Source: Selaginella moellendorffii (lineage: Eukaryota > Streptophyta > Lycopodiopsida > Selaginellales > Selaginellaceae). From it: a stretch of 64,000 bases of DNA. The stretch is taken from NCBI RefSeq assembly GCF_000143415.4, contig NW_003314270.1:1635482-1699481 (forward strand), written 5' to 3'. Below are positions 36,589-48,330 of this stretch, piece by piece (the first letter of the stretch is position 1; each line of letters opens with the position of its first letter). The position numbers and the translations under genes are program-made. The notes beneath the pieces were generated by a model. It was not told the origin of the DNA. It saw only the letters and a program-made list of their open reading frames with translations, and did no database searches.

Positions 36589-39500
36589 ATGGCCACCCAA
36601 TTCGCGATTGGCCTCGCGGCGCTGGAGAATCCCGTCGACCCTCAAGGCGATTTTGATGACGATCACGAGGAAGGCGAGATCTCGGACGACGATGACGATG
36701 TTTTCGTCGCCACCGCCGCCGCCGAGCGCATCGAGTCGTCTGCGGCCGTTTCCACGTCCGGGAATGGATCGATTCGATCGCCCAGAACCCAGCACCACGT
36801 AAACTCTGGGAGAAGAGACTCGGAGAGCAAACACGATAACTCGATACAAACGGTGGTTAAACTAGTTAACAACGTTAGCGTGGGGAATGCATGCAAGTAA
36901 GTTTATTCTCTGTTATATTTTCGTCCCTCTTCTCTCCTTTTTTTTTTCCTTCCGGGATGGATATGGAATGTTTGATGGAGCTTTTGGTGCTTTCGCAGGT
37001 CTCCCAACGACGCATGCGCCCAGCTCCACGATGCTTTGCAGATTTTGGAGGAGCTGGATCAACCATCTAACTGCGAGTTGGTTCAATCGCTCGTGTTGAA
37101 GATTTTAGACAAGATCCGGATCGTTTACTGCGTAAGTGTGCTGGATTTCCTGTTCTTGTTTCTCACTTTGCTGATGGGATCCATCAGGTTTATAACGCGA
37201 TAGGAGACGAGCAAAAACCCGGAGTCCTGCAAAGGTTTGTTATTTTTGTACAAGGCAATCGCTCACATTTTTTTCTTTCTCCAGTCTGGCTAAGCTGGCG
37301 AAGTTCTACACGGATAAGCTGTTCACGGCGAAACAAGTGGAAGAAGTGAGGAGACTTTTGCTCATTTTTTTCTTGATTGAGGATAACACCCGGAAAAAAC
37401 TCTGCAGCTCAAGGGTCTGTATGAAGCCGTCAACCCAAAACTCGAGACTAGCAGCGATGGTAAGGAGCACGCTTATATACCGTGGGATGGAGGGACGAGC
37501 GGTGAGCACCCAACCTCGTCCTCACTGACGTCGTACACACACTATATGTCTGCGTCGTTCCCGATGGATGCTCTTCCTCCCAGCCCGACTCCCTCGAAAG
37601 AGGACGAAGCAGCGAGATACGGGAAAACTTTAACTGACAAAACCGAGACCGATTCTCAACCAGTTTTAAAACCCCGAGATCCCCGACGTGGTGCCTTGGA
37701 AGGAAACCCCTCCAGAAAACGAGAAGCGTTAAAGCCCGACTCACAAGCTTCTAAGCGTCAGAAGCTTCAGAGCGAGGCGGCTCCCCGCAGTGGAGGATGG
37801 CTGGAGCCCGAAGCTAAGGATGGCAAATCCATACTGGTCTGTTTACATCCTTTCATGTTTTCCTTGCTTCATTCTTCTTTGTTTTCCGTTTTTTATCAGA
37901 TGAAACCTCGCGATCCAAGGCGTGCACTCTCCGAGACCACGAATCAGGAGGAGCAGCATATCACAAGTCTGGAAAATGGTACTGTGCGACCACCAAAGCC
38001 ACCAGAGTTGAGGAATCAAGTGAAGGACACGGTTGAAGTTCTTCCTCCTTCCAACATTCCAGGATTGTTTCCCAGCATTCCGGGACTAGAAGCGGGCTCT
38101 CCTCCCGTTTTACAGAATGGAACCGAGTTAGACATCCATCCGGAACTGCAAGAGTTTTTGATTGACCTCGACGAGGCGGAGCGCATTGCTTTTATCAAGG
38201 AGAGACAACGGAGGATGGACGAGCAGGACAAGATGCTGAGTGAAAAGAAGCTGTGCCTTGTGCTGGACCTTGATCACACACTCTTGAATTCTGCAAAGGT
38301 GATTACTCTTGTTGCATCTTATTTTGTTGTTTTTGCTTATGGTTTTTTATACTTCTTTTCTGCCAGTTTATGGAGATCGAGCAAGAATGGGATCGATTTT
38401 TGCGTGCCACCGAGACCATCGAGCGGAACAAAGACGCGAAAGAAGGAACTCGGAGGGAACTTTACCGGTTTCCTTACATGTCAATGTGGACAAAGCTTAG
38501 GCCTGGCATTTGGAGATTTCTCGCACGGGTGATTATCTTTCTTCGTTTTCTTTTTTCGATTGTTGAAAGGTCTTTCTTAAAAACGTGTTTTTTCTTGTTT
38601 CCAGGCAAGCCAACTTTACGAGCTTCACCTCTACACAATGGGCAACAAAGCATACGCAACCGAGATGGCCAAGCTTCTGGATCCAACTGGAGTCCTCTTT
38701 GCTGGCCGCGTGATTTCTAAAGGCGATGACGGTGATGCGCTCTACGGTGACGAGAAGACCCCGAGGAGCAAAGATTTGGATGGAGTGCTTGGAATGGAGT
38801 CGGCAGTGCTTATCATCGATGACTCTGCACGCGTCTGGCCACACCACAAAGATAACTTAATCGTGGTGGAAAGGTATACCATCTCCCGGGTCCCTCTTTT
38901 AAAGTTCCAAGTTCTTTTTTTCTCTCTTTTTTCTGTTCCTCTTGGTCTTTGTGATCTTCGTTGTTTTCTCTTTTTTCTGTTCCTCTTGATCTTTGTGTTC
39001 TTCGTTGCCTTGCTGACGATTAGAGACTTTGCAGATATATGTATTTCCCGTGCAGCAGGAAACAATTTGGACTGCCCGGCCCCTCGCTTTTAGAGGTGGG
39101 ACACGACGAGAGAGAAGCCGATGGAATGCTAGCATCCATACTAGGAGTAAGCCAACAAAACAAACTCTTTTCTTCCCTTGCTTTCGTTTCTTTTTCGTTT
39201 CTATCGAGCGAAGCTTACTTTTTACGAGCCAGGTGGTCGAGCGAGTTCACGAGGAGTTTTACTCCCGGCCGCTTCCAAAGGAAGTCGATATCCGGGAGGT
39301 TCTCTCCGTTGTCCAGAGACGCATTCTCGGTGGCTGCAAGATCATCTTTAGCCGGGTTTTCCCCGTCGAGGAGACGCAGCCGCAGCTCCACCCGCTGTGG
39401 AGGATGGCCGAGCAATTCGGAGCGGTTTGCACGACGAGGATGGAGGAGGATGTCACGCACGTCGTTGCGATCTCCATGGGAACAGACAAAGTAAGAAACC

Positions 39501-39774
39501 GATCAAAAACTCGATCAATAGTTGCTCAAACTCGTTTCTTTTTTTCTTTTCTTGTGTTGTGTTATAGTCGAACTGGGCTCTGGCAACTGGGAGATTTCTC
39601 GTTCGTCCTGCTTGGTACCGAGACAAGAAGAAAAAAGACCCAACATTTTTCTTCTTCTTATAAGCAGTTCCAAAGCCACTCGGAACTAACGTGTATTTTT
39701 TGTTTATCAGGGTGGAGGCGTCCACGGTGTTGTACCGGCGAGCCAACGAGAGAGACTTCCCTGTTCCCCCGTAA
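36589..39774 (+). CDS. RNA polymerase II CTD phosphatase, CPL3/FCP1-like
   Basis: Twelve exons: 36589-36896, 36999-37131, 37188-37234, 37285-37345, 37408-37836, 37900-38298, 38367-38528, 38605-38873, 39035-39146, 39233-39490, 39568-39614, 39711-39774; all GT-AG, 762 aa. The FCP1-homology domain begins with LCLVLDLDHTLLNS near residue 445; its two aspartates form the DxDxT catalytic motif that dephosphorylates the C-terminal repeat of the largest Pol II subunit in the nucleus. The second motif half is AVLIIDDSARVW. A BRCT domain follows at about 660-755 (FGAVCTTRMEEDVTHVVA, NWALATGRFLVRPAW). The N-terminus is acidic (EEGEISDDDDD) and two PRDPRR repeats are present. It is shorter than Arabidopsis CPL3 (about 1240 aa) and longer than CPL4. 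An in-frame ATG at 36538 would add 17 residues. Confidence 0.93.
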
Positions 39775-40054
39775 GCTTAAAAAAACACACGCGCACGCAC
39801 ACGCACAGTGAGACTATGAAACGAGAGAAACCTCCAAACCGACACCACAAAACAAAAAAACCACGACGCGCTAAACCCTGGATATGCCAAGAATATTCCA
39901 AGACGAATATTCTCCCGGGTTGGCGTTAGAATTTGCGGGCGGCAGTGGAGCGGGTGGACTCTCTTCTGGTCGAACCTGTCAGTCAGCGAGCTTCCGTGCT
40001 TATACCTTGGGATTGAAGAGAAAGGGCCAAGGGACCCGCAACGCACCAGCTAGC

Positions 40055-40174
40055 GGGGCATATTCTGCCAGAAATTCACATCTCGGGGCACATTCTGTCA
40101 GTTCTTAGGGGTATATTCTGCCCGTGGCTCCGCGGGGAGAATATGCTGCTCTGCTGTGAAGGGATATTCTGGGG
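40055..40174 (+). promoter_or_regulatory. Direct repeats upstream of the aquaporin gene
   Basis: Imperfect repeats of GGGGCATATTCTGCCAG at 40055-40071, 40085-40101 and 40108-40124, with a shorter match at 40161-40174. Two GAATATTC palindromes lie upstream (39891-39898 and 39905-39912). They sit 330-610 bp before the aquaporin ATG and after the phosphatase stop codon. A role as factor-binding sites is inferred from position and repetition only. Confidence 0.4.
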
Positions 40175-40500
40175 GGATTTTTATTTTAATTAACGGGTGT
40201 CTACAATTCAAATTCCCGGAGGAGTGGCGGCGGAGGTGAGGTGGAGGGAGGAGACGTCGCCGCCGCCGCCGCTACACTGGCACACGTTCCTCTTGTCTTG
40301 TGTCTTTAGGGCGCCTGATCCGCCGCCTCGGTCCCCGGCAGTGCGAGAGAGGAGCATTTATTGCGGCGCGGCGGCGGTCGAGCTCATCAGCGCATTCCTC
40401 CACTCCCACGCAATGCGCGGCCCACGATCCCGCTAGGGCTCGCCTGGATTCTTCCGCATTAACACAGAGAGGCTGTGGATCGATCCGATAGGGGATCGCC

Positions 40501-41898
40501 ATGTCTTCGTCTTTCCAGATTGAGAGTGGAGGCGCCGGCACCAGCTATCGCAGCGGCGAGCTCCAGCCAGTGACACATTCTGGACGATACAGGTATGGCA
40601 GCGTCCTCTCTCTCCTTCTCTCTTTCTCTTCCGGGGGATTCTTGTGCTTCGATCTCGGATTTGGGGTTTTGGATGCCGGATTGATGGAAATTTTCCTTGT
40701 TCCAGGTCGAATCACGATCCCAGCACGAGCTACTACATTCCCACCGGGTCGGGGTACCAATCCCCGCCAGTATATGGGCAGCCTCCGCGACCTGGAATGG
40801 CGATGGATGAGGAAGCATTCAAGGACAAAGGGCTGCCCGCGCCGCCCCTGACGTGGAGCGGCCGAATGGAGCGCTTCTTGGGTCTGATGGATTTCACAAA
40901 CTGTGAGGTAAGCTATGAATTCTTCGGTCTCTCGAAAGAAAAAAAAAATCCTTTCATTTCAGGTGTGGCGTGGAACTCTGGTCGAGCTCGTCGGCTTCTC
41001 GGCTTTCCAATTCGCGCTTATAACCGGCATTGCCGCGTGCGTGGATTTCAAGCAGCGAGGAATCGCCATCGCTCTCGTCTACTTCCTCGTCTGGGCAGCG
41101 TGCATTCTCGCGGCACTGTCCGTGTGGGTGGGCGCCGGGCATCTCAACCCGATCTTCACATACACGACCATGCTCACGGGCCACACGACCGCGGTGCGAG
41201 CAATGCTCTACATGGCAGCGCAGAGCTTGGGAGCTTTGATCGGGACTCTGGCAGCAAAACAGGTGGTGGCGCGGGACTTCGTCGAGAAAAACTCCCTCGC
41301 CGGGTGCCTCCTCGGAGAAGTCGTGAGAACCTCTCGGGGGCTCGAGTGGCCGGAGGGACTCACGCCGCGAGCGGGGCTCATCTCGGAGATCTTCTTCACG
41401 TTTCTTCTCATTTTCGTGGCCTACTCGACGCTCCTCGAGCCCGGGAACTTTCGCCAGACTGGTCCAATTCTCGCTGCTCTCAGCATCGGTGGCGCGGCAG
41501 GACTGTTTACTTTCATCTCGTCGCAGCTCAAGTCTCCATACTACTCGGGCGCTGGGATGAATCCCGCGAGGTGCCTGGGACCGGCCATCGTCCAGGGAAG
41601 CACGCTCTGGGATTGCCACTGGGTGTTCTGGGCCGGTCCGTTCATCGCTGGAACCATTTTTGGGGTCGTGTTCCGGCTCGTCGCGAATAAGCAGCCACAG
41701 ATGCTGACCACCGAGGAGGAATTCTACGCGCCTCCGCCGCCACAGGCCGTGGTTCCGGCTCCGGCACCGACGCCGCAAGAGAAGAGGATGGACGTCTTTC
41801 TCCACATCAAGGCGATGCTACACCGGAGCGAGAGCGAGCGGGAGAGATCGAGGTCCCGGTCGAGGAACTTGGTGGAGGAGATGCCGTCGCAACTTTGA
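40501..41898 (+). CDS. XIP-class aquaporin (X intrinsic protein)
   Basis: Three exons, 40501-40592, 40706-40907, 40963-41898; 409 aa. It is a major intrinsic protein channel with six predicted membrane helices. The first pore motif is NPI at about 160-162 (GHLNPIFT) instead of NPA; the second is NPA at about 298-300 followed by R-C (GAGMNPARC). NPARC plus an altered first motif is characteristic of the XIP subfamily, which is absent from Brassicaceae and monocots but present in many other plants; XIPs can pass water, glycerol, urea, boric acid or hydrogen peroxide. The roughly 98-residue N-terminal part is long and Pro/Tyr/Gly-rich, and the C-terminus carries a Ser/Arg/Glu stretch (SESERERSRSRSR) that may be phosphorylated. 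Most of the protein is in one large exon. Confidence 0.9.
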
Positions 41899-42643
41899 GG
41901 TTCGTGTACGTGAAAGTTTTTGGATTGGTTCTTGACCGAAAGTTTCGCTGTTTTTCGCATCTCAGGACTGCCGCTGCTGCCGTGTAATGTGTATGTGATT
42001 GGTGAAAGCGAGAAGTAGCTATAAATCAAAGGTTGCGGTTACTGGAGAGCTAAGCTTACTTCACTGGTGATAGATGCCTTTGTTAGGTAACTATCTCCGT
42101 TTTGCAGGCTCAAAGTTAGGTGACCACACACCACCACCAGTTCGCCCATCAGCGTTGCGACGTCCGATGATCCTGTTGCTATAATGGATCGTGAGCTGGA
42201 ATCCATGGCGTTTGTACGCAAGTAAACTTTCTTTCGCTTTTCTTTCTCCTCTCCTTCGAAAGTTCTTTGGTTTCTTGCGTGCGTGGGACTCCTTCGTGAT
42301 GGTGCAGCGAAGCCAAAAAATGTCGATCGATCGAGCAAGCAGCAGCGAGACAACATCAATCAATCAAGCAAGACTTTTTCGAAGAGCTGCTCGCTCGCCA
42401 CGAGTCTAGGAAATAACTTTTTTTGATTCCACGATTTTGTTCCTCTCCATGATCGAGCTCTCAAGCATTCAAGAATCCAGCTGCCTTAGCAAGCAAAAGT
42501 AATAGTCAAAAGCACGGACCCTTGCGCATGATAAGTTTGACGGAAAAATCAAATCTTAGGACCCAGTGGAATATGCTAGTAGAATCTTCTTCTTTTTTTT
42601 CAAAATGCCCTAATTAGGGCGCGCCTAGCGCCCAGCGCCGAGA
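41899..42643. other. Intergenic region between aquaporin and permease genes
   Basis: Contains the presumed 3' UTR of the aquaporin gene and the promoter of the permease gene; an upstream palindrome CCCTAATTAGGG (about 42607-42618) lies just before the start. Short ORFs on both strands show no domain. Confidence 0.6.
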
Positions 42644-44416
42644 ATGGAGGCGCGGGCCGTGGCGCCGGGCATCCAGCTCCTCCGGGCGCGCCGCGCCTCC
42701 AATTTCAGCCTCGGATTCTACAAGGCATCGGTTCTAGGGATCACATTCCTCGCCTACGCCGGCTATCACGCCGCGCGCAAGCCGATCAGCATCGTCAAGG
42801 CCGTGCTCCATCCGGAGTACTCGGATCCAGGCTTCGCGGTGAGCCCGAGCTCCAATCTCTCCCCGTCCAGCAGCATCGATCCAGGAAATGCCCGGGAGGG
42901 GTGGAGTCCCTTCGTAGGGAGTCGAGGTAAAGCCAGGCTCGGGATTATAGATGTAGCTTTTCTAGCTTCTTACGCTATAGGAATGTACTTCGCGGGTCAT
43001 CTGGGTGATCGTCTCAACCTCCGGTTTTTTCTTTCGGCTGGCATGGCGGGCAGCGGGGCATTCTCGTGCCTGTTTGGGATGGCTTACTGGTGGAAGGTCC
43101 ATTCTCTAGGCTACTTCATACTCGTCCAGATGGTAGCGGGGGTCTTTCAATCCACAGGGTGGCCGTCGGTGGTGACCATTGTCGCGAAGTGGTTTGACAA
43201 GAGCAAGCGGGGATTGATCATGGGGATCTGGAACTGTCACACCTCGGCTGGAAACATCGTCGGCTCGCTGCTCGCGGCGGAGATGCTGCAGTATGGCTGG
43301 GGGTGGTCGTTTGTAGCTCCCGGTTTTCTCATGGCTATGGCGGCTTTGGTGGTTTTCTTCTTCCTGGCAGTGGATCCGGAAGAGGTTGATATGTCGTCTT
43401 CGATGGCGAGTGTTGGTGGTGGTGGTGGTGGTGCGAGTACGTCGGGGCAAGCAGCGGCGACTGAGCTGATAATGCTGAGGCAACCGCAGAGCATGGGTGG
43501 GAAGTTCCATTCGGTCATGATCGACGGGAGCTCGTTACAGGGCCTGGATATAAATGGCGACGGTGAGGAGTTTAGGGAGGTTTCTCTCGCGCCAGGGACG
43601 AGGAACGACTCGGCTGTGGGGTTTTTTGATGCCTGGATGATTCCAGGCGTTGCACAGTTCGCACTGTGCCTGTTCTTCTCCAAGCTGGTGGCTTATACGT
43701 TCCTCTACTGGCTTCCGTTCTACATAAGGCATACTAGTAAGTGTTCTTCGAGTTTTTGTGTTATATATAGTTCTAAGCGTTTTTTTATGTTTGTTTGGGC
43801 AGAGATCGCTGGCAACTATCTCTCCGATGGAATGTCGGGTCGATTGTCCACACTTTTCGACGTGGGAGGTATGTTTGGAGGCGTTGCTGCTGGCTACATT
43901 TCGGATCAACTCAACGCGAAAGCAACCACGGCGGCAACTTTTCTCTACGTTGCCGTCCCAGCGCTGGTTCTGTATCGCGTCTATGGCAGCTCGTCTCTAG
44001 CCGGCAACGTCGTGCTCATGGTCTTCCTGGGAGCTTTCATCAACGGGCCGTATGCTCTCATCACCACAGCCGTGTCCGCGGACCTTGGCACTCACAGCTC
44101 GCTCAGTGGAAGCTCCAAGGCTCTGGCAACCGTGACCGCTATCATCGATGGCACGGGCTCCGTCGGTGCTGCTATTGGGCCGCTGCTAACGGGATTCGTG
44201 TCGGAGAAAGGATGGGACGCAGTGTTTGGGATGCTCATCACCTCGGTGCTCATCGCTGCGCTGCTGCTCAGCAAGCTCGTCTACACGGAGCTCACTGTAA
44301 AGTTTGCGAGCGCAAACGCCGCTCCTTTCCAGCCGCTTGGCGACGATCAGAGTAACGAGATTTTGCTCTTGGTTTTTAATGCTCTAACGTCCTTGTTTCC
44401 AGATCAATTCTACTGA
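42644..44416 (+). CDS. SLC37-type glycerol-3-phosphate / sugar-phosphate permease
   Basis: Exons 42644-43736 and 43803-44351 plus a short terminal exon 44403-44416; 551 aa. The last intron (44352-44402, 51 bp) is inferred from good GT-AG sites; reading through it also stays open to the same TGA, so splicing there is uncertain. This is a major facilitator of the organophosphate:phosphate antiporter group, with about 12 membrane helices. Visible hallmarks are [14 protein letters not shown] in helix 1, the [10 protein letters not shown] loop after helix 2, [35 protein letters not shown], and the matching C-half loop [11 protein letters not shown] glycine- and serine-rich loop with a GGGGGGA run separates the halves. 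Plant relatives (G3Pp) are often phosphate-starvation responsive; the substrate here is not established. Confidence 0.9.
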   Translation: MEARAVAPGIQLLRARRASNFSLGFYKASVLGITFLAYAGYHAARKPISIVKAVLHPEYSDPGFAVSPSSNLSPSSSIDPGNAREGWSPFVGSRGKARLGIIDVAFLASYAIGMYFAGHLGDRLNLRFFLSAGMAGSGAFSCLFGMAYWWKVHSLGYFILVQMVAGVFQSTGWPSVVTIVAKWFDKSKRGLIMGIWNCHTSAGNIVGSLLAAEMLQYGWGWSFVAPGFLMAMAALVVFFFLAVDPEEVDMSSSMASVGGGGGGASTSGQAAATELIMLRQPQSMGGKFHSVMIDGSSLQGLDINGDGEEFREVSLAPGTRNDSAVGFFDAWMIPGVAQFALCLFFSKLVAYTFLYWLPFYIRHTSKCSSSFCVIYSSKRFFMFVWAEIAGNYLSDGMSGRLSTLFDVGGMFGGVAAGYISDQLNAKATTAATFLYVAVPALVLYRVYGSSSLAGNVVLMVFLGAFINGPYALITTAVSADLGTHSSLSGSSKALATVTAIIDGTGSVGAAIGPLLTGFVSEKGWDAVFGMLITSVLIAALLLSKLVYTELTVKFASANAAPFQPLGDDQSNEILLLVFNALTSLFPDQFY

Positions 44417-45099
44417 CTTAGAGCTGTGACAAGCACAAGAACAAAGCGATAGGATTTTTCTCTGCTTGTAGTTCATGGTTGAGGTAATTGTTTCTCGCTA
44501 GTGTTTGGGCTCTAACCATTATCGGGTTGGTGTCGTGTGTGGTGCAGTTATCAAATGCTTTATGACAAAATATTCCGCCAACCATGCGTCCTTGCAGAAA
44601 AGTGGCTTCGAAGGGAAGCATTAGGCTTATAACAGATCACAAGTAAATTCTTTTGCAACATCAAAAAGATCTACCATGGAAAGGTATGAAGGTTTCTAGT
44701 TTGCATGTTATCTAGGAAATTCTTTTTTTTTTTGTATAGTTATCTTTAAACTCTATAGAGGTGTTATTAAAACTCACAAAACATAGAAATGTTTTTAAGT
44801 AATTTAGAATGCAATTAAAATTTGATTTGCAAATAAGTTTATAGGTTTTAAATTTTGATTATTGAAAAAAAATTATATTAGAAAGAATATATTTTTTCTT
44901 TTTTATAAAACATAGTATATGGAAAGGGAATACAAAAATGTACATATTAATTATCTCAAAAACCTTAATTTATATATAGGAGTGAGTGATTGAAATTAAT
45001 CCAACGGTTAATATTAGTGTACGACTGTTAATATTAGTATACACAGTGATAATTTTGTATAATTTATGTAATTAATATATAAAAGGTCATATCTTCAAA

Positions 45100-48000
45100 A
45101 ATAAATAAATACATTATATAATCCTTGATTATTTGGGGGAGTCAAGCAAAAAGGGATAAACCCATAGATAAAAAAGTCAAGTCTACTAGTAGTGTGGGAA
45201 ACAATATGTGCTTTAATTACGGTGAAATGGGACACTTTTCAAGTGTCCCTACCTGAAGTATACCAGAGTTAATATGGCCATTAAGTTGGGTGAAACTTAA
45301 ATTGAGATACATAATCCAGTCCCTAGCTTAAAGATATTCATTACACGAACAACTTTGGTAGAAAGTCATTTACAACATCTACTAGCCCTTTAAAGGAAGC
45401 TCGAAGGTAACCTTATTAAGATCTTTACTGATACGGGTGCTTTGGATAATTTTGTGGTTGTAGACATAGTCCGGCAAGCCAAACTAATAGTGTAGCAACT
45501 GGGTGAACCAAGAATTATAGAGTTTATTCAAGGTAGCCAAAGCATTGATGAGGTAATTTGACAAGCAAGAGTCGAAGTACAAACATAGAAAGTAGATATG
45601 GATTTTATTGTGTTGGATATGGCAGGATTTAACGTGATCTTTGGGATGGATTGGTTCAATTGGTTTATGATAGCTCTGTATGGATAAAGTAGGAACTTTG
45701 TGGTACTGACAAATGCTTAAGGAGAATGATCCATGGTGGAGGCCCAGGATTTAAAGGTAGGGCAGAGTAAGGCCAAAGACTCCTGCTTAAACCTGGAGTT
45801 TACGAAAGGACAACTCACTAAAGGAACCAAGGCAGCATTTTTGTGCTTATTCTCAGTGAGGAGTGACAAAAAGATGGGAACCGAAGAAATATCTATAGTG
45901 ATCAAGTGGGTGTTAGACCAATTTCGAGATACCATGCCGAAGGAGTTACTGGTGGGGTTACCTTTCGCACAACCAATAAAATATAAGATTGAACTAGTCG
46001 AGGGTGCTAAGGCAATGATTCATCCCCCTTGCTATAGATCAAGATGTTATCAATGTAGATGACCACGAAATGATCTAGATAGAGTACAAAAATGTGGTTC
46101 ATCAACACCAAGAACGTCATTGGTAGCACAAAGGGCATCACTAAAAACTCAAAGTTTCTATACCTTATTTGACAAGTTGTCTTCTGGACATCTTTCTTTG
46201 CTATCTAGATATGGTAGTATCATGATTTTAGGTCAATCCTCGAAAAGTATTTTGCCTTTCCCAACCTATCGAATAGGTCCTCAATCCTTGGTAAAGGGTA
46301 TTTGTTCTTCTTTATATATTTGTTGAGCAACTAATAGTTTATACACATGCGCATAGAGCCATATTTCTTTTTCACAAATAACACTGATGCATCATACAAT
46401 GACTTACTCAACCTAACATACCCTTTTTCCACCAACTCCTTAAATTGGCACTTGAGCTCCTCAAGTTCTTTTTTGTCGAACACTTGACGAAGATGTTTGA
46501 GAAACTAAAAAAACACCATCTGTATGCTAAAGAGAGTAAATGTGACTTTGCTCAACAAAATGTAACATTTCTTGGGCATATGGTGGGCAAAAATAGGCTC
46601 AAGGTGGACCCTGAGAAGGTCCAAGCAATCTAGGAATGAGAATGATCATCGAATGTACATGAGTTAAGGGCATTCTTGGGGCTATGCAACTACTACCGAA
46701 AGTTTATCAAACACTAACCGAGAATAGCCTTGCTTTTAATAGACCAAACAGGAAAAGGGAAGATGGTATAAATAGCAGAATGCGAAGCGACATTTGTTCA
46801 CCTCAAAGGGAAGTTGAGGAAGGCTCCCATATTGGCATTACCAAACTTTAATAAAGACTTTGAGGTAAAAATGGATGCTTTAAACTTTGTGCTAAGCGCA
46901 AATTTGAAGCAAGACAACCATCCAGTAGCATTTTTCTTGAAGAAGTTGAACAAAGCTTAACGAAAGTGACCTACCCATGAGAAGGAATTGTTTGCGGTGG
47001 TCAAGGCGCTCAAGAAGTGGCAACACTACCTTGGGAGACACTTCATAATTTACACGGATAATGTGGCAGCAAAACACTTTTTGTCAGCCTATCGTAAGAG
47101 GGAAATAGGGTCGATGGGCTAATACTTTAGCCGAGTTTGATTGTGAGATTTTTTATAAACCTGGGAAGAGCAACATCGTGGCAGATGCTCTAAGTCGAAA
47201 GGCAAGCTTGAAGTTAGAAATATCTAATGTGACAACAACCTTTTGGGATGATTTACAAACAGTGTATGAGAATGATGTTCTAGCATAAAAACTGTTGCTA
47301 AAGAACTAGGAGGCATAGGATGCTGACCAGAGAGGGGAGCTGCCTACGAAAAAGAAGATAGGCTATGTGAAATGCAATAGATTCACCTATTATAAATAGA
47401 CAAGTGTGTATGTTCCACAAAGGGAGTTAAGGAAGGTAACATTAGAAGAGTGTCATAATGGACCTCTTGTAGAACATGGCAGAATGCTTAAGATATTGGG
47501 CTTACTTAAGAGGAAGTATCACTAGCCAAATATAGTTAAGGATGTCCAAGATAATGTAAAGACATATTCAACATGTCAGTAGGTCAAAGCCGTGACTAAG
47601 GATAGTGGGGGCTTGTTAATAAACCTCCCAATTCCAAATTGTCTATAAAAATTTCTTACAATGGACTTTATTATGGGACTCCCCCTAAGTGAGGGGTTTG
47701 ATGCGATAATCATGGTGGTGGATTGATTTTCGAAGACGGCATCTTTCATACCCACCACAATGGAAGTGGATGCAAAAGGTGTGGTGAAGATATTTTTTGA
47801 ACAAGTGGTTCAAGTTCGGGGAAGGCCAAAAGAGATTATCTCATATCGAGATAAGATCTTCACTAGTAAGTTCTAGAGAACTCTCCTAGAATAATATCGC
47901 ACCAAGTTAAAATTTAGTATAGCCTATCACCCACAAACAGGTATTGGGTATTAAGTCAAGTTGGATGGTGTATATTATATGTTCTTGGCTGCTTGTAATG

Positions 48001-48330
48001 ATTTACCCAATCAGTTTGGTCTCTGAAGATATAGCATTATAAATAATCCTTTAGTTGCCTATTCACCCTTTTTGTTTGTCCATCTATCAAGAAGTGTATA
48101 TGTGGGGAGTGTAGCTAAACTTTAGGTCCAATATAACCCAAGGAATGGGATTGGGAAAGAGTTTGGAAATTTGTGGATGGATGAGTAACATTTTGTTACT
48201 TGTCCAATGAGTTGTTGAATCCAAGTAAGACCAAATAAGAGCTAGTATAATAAGTGAGAACTTTAGCAAGGGAACTAATTGAGGCCAAATTAAAAGTGAT
48301 TGGATAGATAAAGTAATTTAGCAAATTGGA
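45100..48330 (+). pseudogene. Decayed Ty3/gypsy gag-pol, same family as element F
   Basis: In order: a zinc-knuckle remnant (CFNYGEMGHF, about 45200), protease (DTGA near 45434), the pre-RT segment ending near 46035, an inverted RT core (46036-46472), the rest of RT (VEHLTKMFEKLKKHHLYAK onward), RNase H (about 46860-47210), and integrase (about 47400-47940). Many stops and several frame changes show it is dead. The integrase closely resembles that of element F (GFDAI, VDAKGV, FFEQVV), so this is an older insertion of the same family. At 47941, right after the HPQT motif, it carries the start of the same intron as F. A second small segment (about 47998-48100) is also inverted. LTRs were not identified. 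Confidence 0.8.
46036..46472 (-). pseudogene. Inverted reverse-transcriptase core inside the gypsy relic
   Basis: Reads RT motifs on the minus strand while flanking RT pieces read on the plus strand: FKELVEKGYVRLSKSLYDA, VKKKYGSMRMC, FEFLVMPFVL and DHFVVIYIDNILI (the catalytic YIDD has become YIDN). Left break falls at about 46036-46042, right break at about 46468-46476, exactly replacing the missing RT centre. Confidence 0.82.

Noticed and set aside
23980-44416. A phosphate-uptake gene cluster (phosphate carrier plus glycerol-3-phosphate permease)
   Set aside because: The genes are 17 kb apart with unrelated genes and repeats between; co-location appears accidental.
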